NCBI GenBank assembly: GCA_946499275.1
Contig: CAMMRL010000019.1
Span: 1 to 40,448 of the forward strand
DNA: 40,448 nt
DNA from: an uncultured Clostridia bacterium
GTDB lineage: Bacteria > Bacillota > Clostridia > Oscillospirales > Acutalibacteraceae
Direction: 5' to 3'
The notes below the pieces were generated by a model that worked only from the letters and a program-made list of their open reading frames with translations, was not told the DNA's origin and ran no database searches. Positions 22,902-30,425 of the stretch are shown piece by piece. Position 1 is the first letter of the stretch. Every line of letters begins with the position of its first letter. Made by a program: the position numbers and the translations under genes.

Positions 22902-25145
22902 ATGGCGAAAAAAACGAAGAAAAAAACAATCACCATGGATAAGCTGCCGGACAACGCGCATATCGCGGGCGCAGGGCTGGTCGAGGATCAGAGCATCACC
23001 GAAACGCTGGAAACCAACTATATGCCTTACGCGATGAGCGTAATCCTGTCCCGTGCGATTCCGGAAATCGACGGCTTTAAGCCGTCCCACCGGAAGCTGC
23101 TGTTTACCATGTATAAAAAAGGACTGCTCAGCGGGGCGCGGACCAAATCCGCCAACATCGTGGGGGAGACCATGAAGCTGAACCCCCACGGCGACGCGGC
23201 GATTTATGAGACGATGGTCCGTCTTTCCCGCGGCTACCAGGCGCTGCTGCATCCGTATGTGGATTCCAAAGGCAACTTTGGCCGGGCATATTCCAGCGAT
23301 ATGGAATACGCTGCTTCCCGGTATACGGAAGCCAAGCTGGAACCGATCGCTGGGGAACTCTTCCGCGATATCGATAAGGATACCGTCGATTTCGTGGACA
23401 ATTACGACAATACGATGAAGGAACCGACGCTGCTGCCGGTTACCTTCCCGTCGATCCTGGTAAACAATAACCTGGGGATCGCGGTCGGCATGGCAAGCGC
23501 GATCTGCTCCTTCAACCTCCGGGAGGTCTGCGAAACAGCCATCGCTTTGATGAAGGATCCAGATCACGATATTTCCTCCACCCTTTTGGCGCCGGATTTT
23601 CCCGGCGGTGGGCGGATCCTTTACCGGAGGGAGGATCTGGAAAAGGTATACCAGACCGGCCGTGGCAGCATCAAAGTCCGTTCGGTTTACAGTTACGACA
23701 AAGAAGCCAACTGCATCGATATCACCCAAATTCCCTCTACGACCACGGTGGAAGCCATTATCGCCAAGCTGGTGGAACTGGTGAAGAACGGCAAAGTCCG
23801 GGACATTGCGGACGTGCGCAACGAGATCGGCCTGGACGGCCTGAAGATTACCATCGACCTCAAGCGCGGCGTGGATCCCGACCGGCTGATGAACCGGCTT
23901 TTCGCCCTCACGCCGCTGGAGGACAGCTTTGCCTGCAACTTCAATATCCTGATCGGCGGGGTGCCTCGGGTGATGGGGGTGCGGGAAATTCTCGAGGAGT
24001 GGACGGCTTTCCGTACCGAATGCGTCCGCCGCCGGGTGTATTACGACCTGTCCAAGGCAAAAGACAAGCTCCATCTGCTTAAGGGCCTTGCCAAAATCCT
24101 GCTGGATATCGACAAAGCCATCCAGATCATCCGCGCCACCGAAGAAGAAGGGGAAGTCATCCCAAACCTGATGATCGGGTTTGGGATCGACGAAATTCAG
24201 GCCGAGTTTGTGGCGGAAATCCGCCTGCGCCACCTGAACCGGGAATACATCCTCAAGCGTACCGATGAGATCGGCCGGCTGGAACAGGATATCGAGGAAA
24301 TGGAAGGCATCCTGAAAAGCGCGGCAAAGGTAAAAAGCATCATCATCGGGGAACTGACCGAGGTGGCCAAAAAATTTGGGCAGCCCCGCCGCAGCGAGCT
24401 GCTGTACGTCTCCGAAATCGAGGAAACCGCGGCCGAGGTGGAAGAGGAAATCCCGGATTATCCCTGCACCTTCTTCTTCACTAAGGAAGGGTATTTCAAA
24501 AAAATTACGCCGCAGTCCTTGCGGATGAGCAGCGTCCACAAGCTGAAAGAAGGGGACGAGATCGTGCAGACGGTGGAAGGGAACAACCGCTGCGAGCTGC
24601 TCTTCTTTACGGACAAAGCGACGGTGTACAAAGCGAAGGCCTCCGATTTCGGCGACACGAAAGCCAGTGTTTTGGGCGATTATGTCGCTGGGAAACTGGG
24701 CTTTGATGAAGGGGAAAGCGCTGTTTTTATGGTGGTGACCACCGATTATTCGGGATATATGCTATTCTTCTTTGAAAACGGGAAGGCGGCCAAGGTCGAA
24801 CTCGCCGCTTACGCCACAAAAACCAATCGGCGCAAGCTGGTCGGCGCTTATTCGGACAAATCGCCGCTGGTTGCGGCGTATAGGATTTTGGAGGACGTGG
24901 AATTTATGTTGACCGCTACCTCCGGACGGATGCTTTTGGTACACACCGGGGCTGTTTCAGCCAAGAGCACCCGGAGTACCATCGGCGTGCAGGTGATGAC
25001 CCTTAAAGGGAAGCATACGCTGGCAAAGGTGCTTCCCTTTACAGAGGATATGGCGGTGAAGCCGAACCGTTATCGGACGAAAACGCTGCCGGCCGCCGGC
25101 GCTCTGCCTGCGGCGGAGGATCTCGGCGAACAGCTTACGCTATAG
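22902..25145 (+). CDS. Divergent type IIA DNA topoisomerase, GyrA/ParC-like subunit
   Basis: 747 residues; the ATG follows GGAAAGG and GGAACGG. The breakage-reunion domain has FKPSHRKLLFTM, NPHGDAAIYETMVRLSRGYQ and the catalytic Arg140-Tyr141 in AASRYTEAK, after a longer spacer from GNFG than in GyrA. The C-terminal part (about 500-720) has recognisable beta-pinwheel-type repeats (FFFTKEGYFKKITPQSLR, FFTDKATVYKAKASDF), shorter than in GyrA. The position equivalent to E. coli GyrA Ser83 is Ala99. It is 102 bases after the ATPase subunit and clearly its partner. It is probably a decatenase or a special-purpose enzyme, in addition to the gyrase expected elsewhere. Confidence 0.9.
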   Translation: MAKKTKKKTITMDKLPDNAHIAGAGLVEDQSITETLETNYMPYAMSVILSRAIPEIDGFKPSHRKLLFTMYKKGLLSGARTKSANIVGETMKLNPHGDAAIYETMVRLSRGYQALLHPYVDSKGNFGRAYSSDMEYAASRYTEAKLEPIAGELFRDIDKDTVDFVDNYDNTMKEPTLLPVTFPSILVNNNLGIAVGMASAICSFNLREVCETAIALMKDPDHDISSTLLAPDFPGGGRILYRREDLEKVYQTGRGSIKVRSVYSYDKEANCIDITQIPSTTTVEAIIAKLVELVKNGKVRDIADVRNEIGLDGLKITIDLKRGVDPDRLMNRLFALTPLEDSFACNFNILIGGVPRVMGVREILEEWTAFRTECVRRRVYYDLSKAKDKLHLLKGLAKILLDIDKAIQIIRATEEEGEVIPNLMIGFGIDEIQAEFVAEIRLRHLNREYILKRTDEIGRLEQDIEEMEGILKSAAKVKSIIIGELTEVAKKFGQPRRSELLYVSEIEETAAEVEEEIPDYPCTFFFTKEGYFKKITPQSLRMSSVHKLKEGDEIVQTVEGNNRCELLFFTDKATVYKAKASDFGDTKASVLGDYVAGKLGFDEGESAVFMVVTTDYSGYMLFFFENGKAAKVELAAYATKTNRRKLVGAYSDKSPLVAAYRILEDVEFMLTATSGRMLLVHTGAVSAKSTRSTIGVQVMTLKGKHTLAKVLPFTEDMAVKPNRYRTKTLPAAGALPAAEDLGEQLTL

Positions 25146-25166
25146 TTAAAACTGCATAAAAGAAAA

Positions 25167-25235
25167 CCGCTGCCGGACGGAGTGCAGAATGCGGAACGCA
25201 AATGCATTTCGTTCGATAGCGGTATCCGGCAGCGG
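25167..25235. other. Long hairpin-forming element after the topoisomerase operon
   Basis: CCGCTGCCGGA (25167-25177) pairs perfectly with TCCGGCAGCGG (25225-25235) over a 47-base gap. Inside is a second imperfect hairpin around the palindrome AAATGCATTT, flanked by GAACG/CGTTC. There is no T tract, so it is not a standard terminator; it may protect the 3' end of the transcript or be a small structured RNA. Confidence 0.4.
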
Positions 25236-25388
25236 AAACAGCAAACGCAATTTTACGGTTTGTTTCCTTTGCCGAAACTATGTTATCCGTTTCACCGCCA
25301 AATATGCGTAAAAAGAGGAAACAATTCGGTGGTTGCCGTACCTTCGCGCAGATTGACGTGCTATAACGTGGTACAATAAAATAGAACT

Positions 25389-25587
25389 ACTTGTTGAGAA
25401 AACACCATTTGAATGGGAGATGAAGCAAAATGTATCTTCATAGATTGACCCTCTTCAAACGCAACTCCATACAGAACCGGTGGATTGTCGACTAGTATAA
25501 TTGGGGTTAACCGGATAAAACTTATCTCTATCCATCGTGACATTTCTATTACGCTCTACCGGCTCCATTTGGGGCCGGTATTCTTTT
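25389..25587 (+). ncRNA. Possible small transcript in a gene-poor stretch
   Basis: Between 25146 and 25864 there is no convincing gene. A promoter-like pair TTGACG (25353-25358), 18-base spacer, TAAAAT (25377-25382) lies about 200 bases before a good terminator: TACCGGC (25557-25563) with GCCGGTA (25574-25580), then TTCTTTTT. The interval also holds a 21-codon frame (25430-25495, MYLHRLTLFKRNSIQNRWIV plus Asp) with GGGAG 10 bases upstream. It could be a small RNA or a short-peptide gene; neither is proven. The stretch 25588-25864 shows nothing further. Confidence 0.3.
25557..25587 (+). terminator. Intrinsic terminator in the gene-poor stretch
   Basis: A 7-bp GC-rich stem TACCGGC/GCCGGTA, with CC/GG pairing inside, is followed by TTCTTTTT. 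There is no annotated gene directly upstream on this strand, which is the main reason to suspect a small transcript. Confidence 0.65.
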
Positions 25588-25864
25588 TCGGCTTCAACGA
25601 CTCGTGGTGAAGGGGACATTCAGACAATCAAAGCCCTGCGTCGGCAAGAGGAAATGGCCATTACGAAATACGGGTAGGCTTGGCCTATTCGCCGTTGCGG
25701 ATAGGAGCAAACACAGTGGGGAAGGAAGTCGAATACCAGGCGGAAAACACATACGCCTTCAGAAAAAACATAAAAGCAAGACGCCGTTCAATCGTTTTGA
25801 ACGTTTCCATATGGTGTATTACGGTCATTCCGTTCCACGTCTTCTTCCGGCAGACAAGACGATT

Positions 25865-27283
25865 TTACAGTGCCCAGGCTTTGGCGAGCCGGGCGACGGC
25901 TTCTTCCGTGGAGGAAGGAGGGAAACCAGCATAGCCGAGGACGGCGCCCCCTTCCCTGGCGGGGACTGTCCCCGCCTGATAGTACGCGGAAAGGCCGTAA
26001 ACACGCACCCCTTCCGCTTCGGCCGAAGCGACCATCGCCGCTTCCTCCAGACCCCGGACGCGCAGGAGCAGATGAAGCCCTGATTCCTGCGCCTGGATCC
26101 GGAGCTTCCCGGAAGGATCGCGACGGGCGAATTCGCCGAGCAGCGCGTCCCGCTGCGCCTTGTACCGGTTACGCATCCGGCTGAGATGCCGTTCAAAATA
26201 TCCTTCCTGGAGGAAGCGGCGCAGGACGTGCTGCTCAAAACTGGGGACGGTGGAGGAATAAAAGAGGAAATCCCGGCGGTACACCGCGAGCAGCGGGGCG
26301 GGCAGCACCATATACCCGATGCGCAAGGAGGGAGCCAGTGTTTTGGCAAAGGTGTTGAAGTAGATCACCCGGTCTGCGGTATCCAGCCCCTGCAGCGCAG
26401 GGATCGGCCGGCCGGAAAAGCGGAATTCACTGTCGTAGTCGTCCTCCAGGATATAGCGGCCGTCCTCTTCCAGCGCCCAGCGCAGCAGTTCCGCCCGCCG
26501 GCGTACCGGCATGACCGTGCCGAGCGGGAAGTGATGGGAGGGGGTGACATGGACCACCGCCGCACCGGAACGCCGCAGCCGGTCTACCCGCAGCCCGTCC
26601 TCATCCAATTCTACAGGAACCACCGCCGCGCCGCCGCCTTCCAGGATCCGGCGGGTTTTGGGGTAACCGGGGTTCTCCACAGCGTACCGTTTTTCCCGCC
26701 CGAGGAGCTGGATCGCCAGCCCCAGCAGGTATTCCGACCCGGCCCCGACCACGATCTGCTCCGGGGAGGCGAGAATGCCGCGATACTCCCGCAAGTAGCG
26801 GGCGATCTCGGCCCTGAGGGTGGGATCGCCCTGTGGATGGACCGCCTGCAAAAGCCGGCGGCTGTCTTCGCAGAGGATCTCCCGGGTCAGCTTGGCCCAG
26901 ACGGAGAAGGGGAAATGGTCGGTGTCCACGCCGCCGGTGTGAAAGTCGAAAGCGGGCTTCGGGATGTCCGGGGTGTCCGGCGGCAGGGCGGGCGGCTGTG
27001 CCTGGACGGCGCGGGAGGGCGTTTCGAGCCGCTGGACATAGTACCCGCTGCGGGGCCGGGCGAGGAGGTATCCCTCCGCCGTGAGCTGTTCATAGGCGGT
27101 TTCCACCGTATTCTGGCTGACTTTCAAGTGGGCGCTCAGCGCCCGCTTAGAGGGGAGCTTTTCCCCGGCGGCAAGCCGCCCGGCCTCGATCTCCCCCCGG
27201 ATATAGCGGTAAATCTGTTCGTACAGCGGCGGCTGTTTGCTGAACGGTGATGACCCGCCGCTATTTAACGGAATGGTCAGCAT
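25865..27283 (-). CDS. pdxR: PdxR, MocR/GntR-type regulator of vitamin B6 synthesis
   Basis: 472 residues from the ATG at 27283, 7 bases after AAGGAG. The N-terminal GntR winged helix has LYEQIYRYIRGEIEAGRL, LPSKRALSAHLKVSQNTVET and the wing LLARPRSGYYV. Residues from about 110 form a fold-type I aminotransferase-like domain, with the PLP-binding Lys in FAKTLAPSLRIGY and the Asp/Tyr region LEDDYDSEFRFSG. MocR proteins of this type sense PLP rather than catalyse transamination. It is divergent from pdxS-pdxT, the classic arrangement in which PdxR activates pdxST when PLP is low and represses itself. Confidence 0.92.
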   Translation of the reverse strand: MLTIPLNSGGSSPFSKQPPLYEQIYRYIRGEIEAGRLAAGEKLPSKRALSAHLKVSQNTVETAYEQLTAEGYLLARPRSGYYVQRLETPSRAVQAQPPALPPDTPDIPKPAFDFHTGGVDTDHFPFSVWAKLTREILCEDSRRLLQAVHPQGDPTLRAEIARYLREYRGILASPEQIVVGAGSEYLLGLAIQLLGREKRYAVENPGYPKTRRILEGGGAAVVPVELDEDGLRVDRLRRSGAAVVHVTPSHHFPLGTVMPVRRRAELLRWALEEDGRYILEDDYDSEFRFSGRPIPALQGLDTADRVIYFNTFAKTLAPSLRIGYMVLPAPLLAVYRRDFLFYSSTVPSFEQHVLRRFLQEGYFERHLSRMRNRYKAQRDALLGEFARRDPSGKLRIQAQESGLHLLLRVRGLEEAAMVASAEAEGVRVYGLSAYYQAGTVPAREGGAVLGYAGFPPSSTEEAVARLAKAWAL

Positions 27284-27324
27284 GGCAGAGCTCCTTTTCA
27301 ACTGGCGTGGTAAAATAATTGTAA

Positions 27325-27360
27325 ATTGACTATTTTAATAAGGTCAGTTTTCACTATAAT
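27325..27360 (+). promoter_or_regulatory. pdxR/pdxS control region
   Basis: The 190-base divergent spacer has TATAAT (27355-27360) towards pdxS with only a weak -35, fitting activator dependence. Just upstream is an inverted pair TGAC (27327-27330)/GTCA (27343-27346) with 12 bases between, AT-rich. The element is a candidate PdxR site; the exact operator is an inference. Confidence 0.45.
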
Positions 27361-27472
27361 AAAGCATATATCCGCCGCGCGTCAAGGGGATATAAACCCC
27401 GAATCCGATTCCTCGGGAGCCAATTTTCTCCGGTGCTGGCGCGGCGGAAAAGCGGAAAAGGAGCGGACAACG

Positions 27473-28345
27473 ATGAACGAACGGTACGAGTTGAATAAAA
27501 ATTTGGCCCAGATGCTCAAGGGCGGCGTGATTATGGACGTGACCACGCCCGAACAGGCAAAAATCGCGGAGCAGGCGGGCGCCTGCGCAGTCATGGCGCT
27601 GGAGCGTATCCCCGCCGACATCCGCGCAGCGGGCGGCGTTTCCCGGATGAGCGACCCGAAGATGATCAAGGGCATCCAGCAGGCGGTGTCCATCCCGGTC
27701 ATGGCGAAGGTGCGTATCGGCCATATCGCGGAGGCGCAGATCCTCCAGGCGATCGAGATCGACTATATCGACGAGAGCGAAGTGCTCTCCCCGGCGGACG
27801 ATAAATACCACATCGACAAAACGCAGTTCGACGTCCCCTTTGTCTGCGGAGCAAAGGACTTGGGCGAAGCGCTCCGCCGGATCGCGGAGGGCGCGTCCAT
27901 GATCCGCACCAAGGGGGAGCCGGGCACCGGCGACGTGGTGCAGGCGGTGCGGCACATGCGGATGATGAACAGCGAGATGCGCCGTCTCCAGTCGATGCGG
28001 GAGGATGAACTGTACCAGGCCGCCAAGGAGCTGATGGTGCCTTACGACCTGGTGCGGTATGTACATGAAAACGGACGGCTGCCGGTGGTCAACTTTGCCG
28101 CCGGCGGGGTGGCGACCCCGGCGGATGCGGCGCTGATGATGCAGCTCGGGGCGGAAGGCGTGTTCGTCGGCTCCGGGATTTTCAAGTCGGGGAACCCGGC
28201 CAAGCGGGCTGCCGCCATCGTCAAGGCGGTGACCAATTACAACGACCCGAAGCTGCTCGCGGAACTTTCGGAGGACCTGGGGGAAGCCATGGTCGGCATC
28301 AACGAGCAGGAGATCGAGCTGCTGATGGCCGAGCGGGGGAAATAA
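27473..28345 (+). CDS. pdxS: Pyridoxal 5'-phosphate synthase, synthase subunit PdxS
   Basis: 290 residues, the normal length; the ATG at 27473 follows AAAGGAG. It condenses ribose 5-phosphate, glyceraldehyde 3-phosphate and ammonia (from PdxT) into PLP as a cytoplasmic dodecamer. Typical segments are [20 protein letters not shown], the catalytic Lys in VMAKVRIGH, the second Lys region [17 protein letters not shown] and the phosphate-binding [12 protein letters not shown]. It is followed by pdxT after three bases. Confidence 0.98.
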   Translation: MNERYELNKNLAQMLKGGVIMDVTTPEQAKIAEQAGACAVMALERIPADIRAAGGVSRMSDPKMIKGIQQAVSIPVMAKVRIGHIAEAQILQAIEIDYIDESEVLSPADDKYHIDKTQFDVPFVCGAKDLGEALRRIAEGASMIRTKGEPGTGDVVQAVRHMRMMNSEMRRLQSMREDELYQAAKELMVPYDLVRYVHENGRLPVVNFAAGGVATPADAALMMQLGAEGVFVGSGIFKSGNPAKRAAAIVKAVTNYNDPKLLAELSEDLGEAMVGINEQEIELLMAERGK

Positions 28346-28348
28346 GGG

Positions 28349-28942
28349 ATGACCATAGCGATACTGGCCGTGCAGGGCGCATTTGCCGAGCACGGAGCGA
28401 TGCTGGACCGCCTGGGCGCGGCACATTTTGAAATCCGGCAGGCGGCGGACCTGGCCCGCCCCTTCGATGGGCTGATCCTTCCCGGCGGGGAAAGCACGGT
28501 GATGAATAAGCTCCTGCGGGAACTGGATCTGTTCTCGCCCCTGAAAGAAAAGATAGACGGCGGGCTGCCGGTGTTCGGCACCTGCGCGGGGCTGATCCTC
28601 CTGGCCGACCGGGTGGAGGGGGGCGAACGCTGCTTCGGCGGGATGGATGTAACCGCGCGGCGCAACGCCTACGGGCGGCAGCTCGGTTCCTTCCGTACGC
28701 AGGAACCCTTCGCCGGGAAAAGCGTGCCGATGGTGTTCATCCGTGCGCCGTATATTGCTCAAGCGGGGCCGGAGGTGGAGATCCTGGCGGAAACCGGCGG
28801 GCATATCGTCGCCGCCCGGCAGGGGAACCGTCTGGCGACCGCATTTCATCCGGAATTAACCGAGGATACCACGATACACGCTTACTTTTTAAAGATGGCG
28901 GCTTCCTCTCTCCCGGCGGATGAAACCTTTCCGGGGCAATAG
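28349..28942 (+). CDS. pdxT: Pyridoxal 5'-phosphate synthase, glutaminase subunit PdxT
   Basis: 197 residues. This class I glutamine amidotransferase hydrolyses glutamine and channels ammonia to PdxS. The signatures are VQGAFAEH near the start, LPGGEST, the nucleophile Cys in FGTCAGLILL and the His/Glu pair in FHPELTEDTTIH. The start is three bases after the pdxS stop, so translation is probably coupled. A terminator-like hairpin follows at 28969. Confidence 0.97.
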   Translation: MTIAILAVQGAFAEHGAMLDRLGAAHFEIRQAADLARPFDGLILPGGESTVMNKLLRELDLFSPLKEKIDGGLPVFGTCAGLILLADRVEGGERCFGGMDVTARRNAYGRQLGSFRTQEPFAGKSVPMVFIRAPYIAQAGPEVEILAETGGHIVAARQGNRLATAFHPELTEDTTIHAYFLKMAASSLPADETFPGQ

Positions 28943-28968
28943 GGGTGGCATGGGGGACCCTCATCCGA

Positions 28969-29015
28969 AGCGGTGTTTTCCGCCGGCGTGTTTGCCGGGG
29001 AGAGCGCCGCTTTTT
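28969..29015 (+). terminator. Probable terminator of pdxST
   Basis: AGCGG (28969-28973) pairs with CCGCT (29007-29011), enclosing an inner CCGGC/GCCGG stem, and is followed by TTTTT. It lies 26 bases after pdxT. Confidence 0.6.
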
Positions 29016-29051
29016 CCGTCGCCCTGCGTGAAGCGTACGGCGGCGTGCGGT

Positions 29052-29079
29052 TTGCTTTTTTGATGGAATGCCCTATAAT
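29052..29079 (+). promoter_or_regulatory. Promoter of the lipoprotein gene
   Basis: TTGCTT (29052-29057), a 16-base spacer and TATAAT (29074-29079); the TTG start at 29117 lies about 30 bases after the expected transcript start. Confidence 0.55.
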
Positions 29080-29116
29080 CGGATTCAGTAATCGACTGAA
29101 CCAGGAGGAATTGGGG

Positions 29117-30320
29117 TTGAGAAAAACCATGCTACGCCGCGGCGGCGCCTTGTTGGCGGGAATATGCCTTCTGTTAACGGCTTGCGGCGGGCCGGGTGGG
29201 GACAGGGAAACGGCGGCGACCGTTGATGGGGGCGGAAGTACGTCCCGGAGCACGACAGGGAAACCGTTGTCCGGCGATACGAACCAAACGGACGGTAACA
29301 CCACCGTTTCATCGGGCGGCTCGTCGTCCCCTTCTTCCTCCGCGACGGATTCCGGCGACCCGGACACGACGGGCAGCGCTGCCGCCACAAAATCACCGTC
29401 CCGTGCGACGGCGTCCGAAGAAAAGACCACTACCACAAAAACATCGGGAAGCTCGGGGACGGAAAGTGTGGTGGAAAACACGACGGAAAAGCTCCTCAAT
29501 TCCGCCGCTTCTCAAGCCGATGCGCACCAACTGCGCCGCTTTTGGTGAAAAACGGTGTCTACACCCAAAACCTCCTACTCGAGGATCCGGCGGATGGCAT
29601 CCTGTATGATTCCGCCTTGGACGCCAATATTGTGGCGCTCGCCTATGGGATGCTGACGTCCAATCGGGGGGTCTGCGACCATTATTCCGCCGCCTTTGTG
29701 GTGATGACGCGGGCACTCGGCCTGGAATCGTATTTTTTGGCCGGACAGGTGCGAGCAAGGGGGGCGGCTACACGGGCCACGCCTGGGTGAATATCTGGAT
29801 TGACGGCACCTACTACGTTTTTGACCCGCGGGTCCAGCAGAACAACGCCGGCACACCCTATTATTTTTTTTGTAAAATGGACGCGCAGATGGGGGATATG
29901 TATCGATACGACGACCGGGCGGCAATGATTGGCCAATTCCACAGCTTCCGGTATTATCCGAAAATTACTGCGCCCCTCACCGTGCGCAGCGGCGGGAAGA
30001 CGTATCAGGTCTCCCTGAGCCAGAGTGATTCTGCTGGAGGGAGCGCGGTGTTCCCGGAGGGCGTTCCCGTGGGCGGGGACGGGACCTTTTCTATTACTAT
30101 AGCCCTGGCAGGGGGAACGGGGAAGTACCTCTGCCAGATCGGCTACTTTTGGGATCCCAGCCATTATGTGGAGGAGACTGTCACCAGCCCCAAAAGCTAC
30201 ACCCTCCGAATGGAACCCGGGGTAACGGCGGTTCAGGTGGCGATTCAAGGCAACGACTCGACTCTCCCTACGCCAGGGGCCGTGATTTTTGAATTCAAGG
30301 TGGCCTATACGCGGGAATGA
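29117..30320 (+). pseudogene. Transglutaminase-like lipoprotein, broken by two frameshifts
   Basis: It starts at TTG 29117, six bases after GGAGGAA. Frame one gives a lipoprotein signal (GICLLLTAC, lipid Cys23) and a Ser/Thr-rich linker, then stops at 29546. The homology continues one base back from about 29540 (KNGVYTQNLLLEDPADG, nucleophile Cys in RGVCDHYSAAF), and again one base back after about 29764 (GHAWVNIWID, then FDPR), which supply the catalytic His and Asp. Both shifts are explained by loss of one base in a homopolymer: T4 at 29540-29543 and G6 at 29759-29764. Repaired, it would be about 401 residues. It may be a recent pseudogene, a phase-variable gene or a sequencing artefact. 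Neither pieced product contains a full catalytic triad. Confidence 0.82.
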
Positions 30321-30348
30321 GAGACGTACAGAAAAAGCAGAAAAAAGA

Positions 30349-30384
30349 CAGCCCCCAGCGGGAAAATCTCCGGGGGCTGCTTTT
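30349..30384. terminator. Shared terminator between the lipoprotein gene and metH
   Basis: CAGCCCCC (30349-30356) pairs with GGGGGCTG (30372-30379), followed by CTTTT on the plus strand and, on the minus strand, by TCTTTTTT. It serves the two convergent genes. Confidence 0.8.
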
Positions 30385-30425
30385 ATATGGGCGGCGGGAT
30401 CGAAAAAACGTCTCCATCCGCCTTT

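Noticed and set aside
22839-24539. 566-codon frame on the minus strand
   Set aside because: It is the mirror of the GyrA-like gene, lacks any recognisable domain and has no good start; GC-rich third positions create long antisense frames.
25604-26083. 159-codon plus-strand frame starting in the gene-poor stretch
   Set aside because: It runs into the antisense of pdxR and its content is low-quality (Arg/Gly/Pro-rich); no ribosome-binding site.
26186-27250. 354-codon plus-strand frame
   Set aside because: It is antisense to pdxR, with no family motif and no ribosome-binding site.
27344-28849. 501-codon frame on the minus strand
   Set aside because: It is antisense to pdxS and pdxT, which are certain; the translation is rich in Arg/His/Gln, as antisense shadows are.
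29540-29770. Programmed -1 frameshifting in the lipoprotein gene
   Set aside because: Neither join has a canonical X XXY YYZ heptamer with a downstream pseudoknot, and two successive programmed shifts would be exceptional; base loss is simpler.
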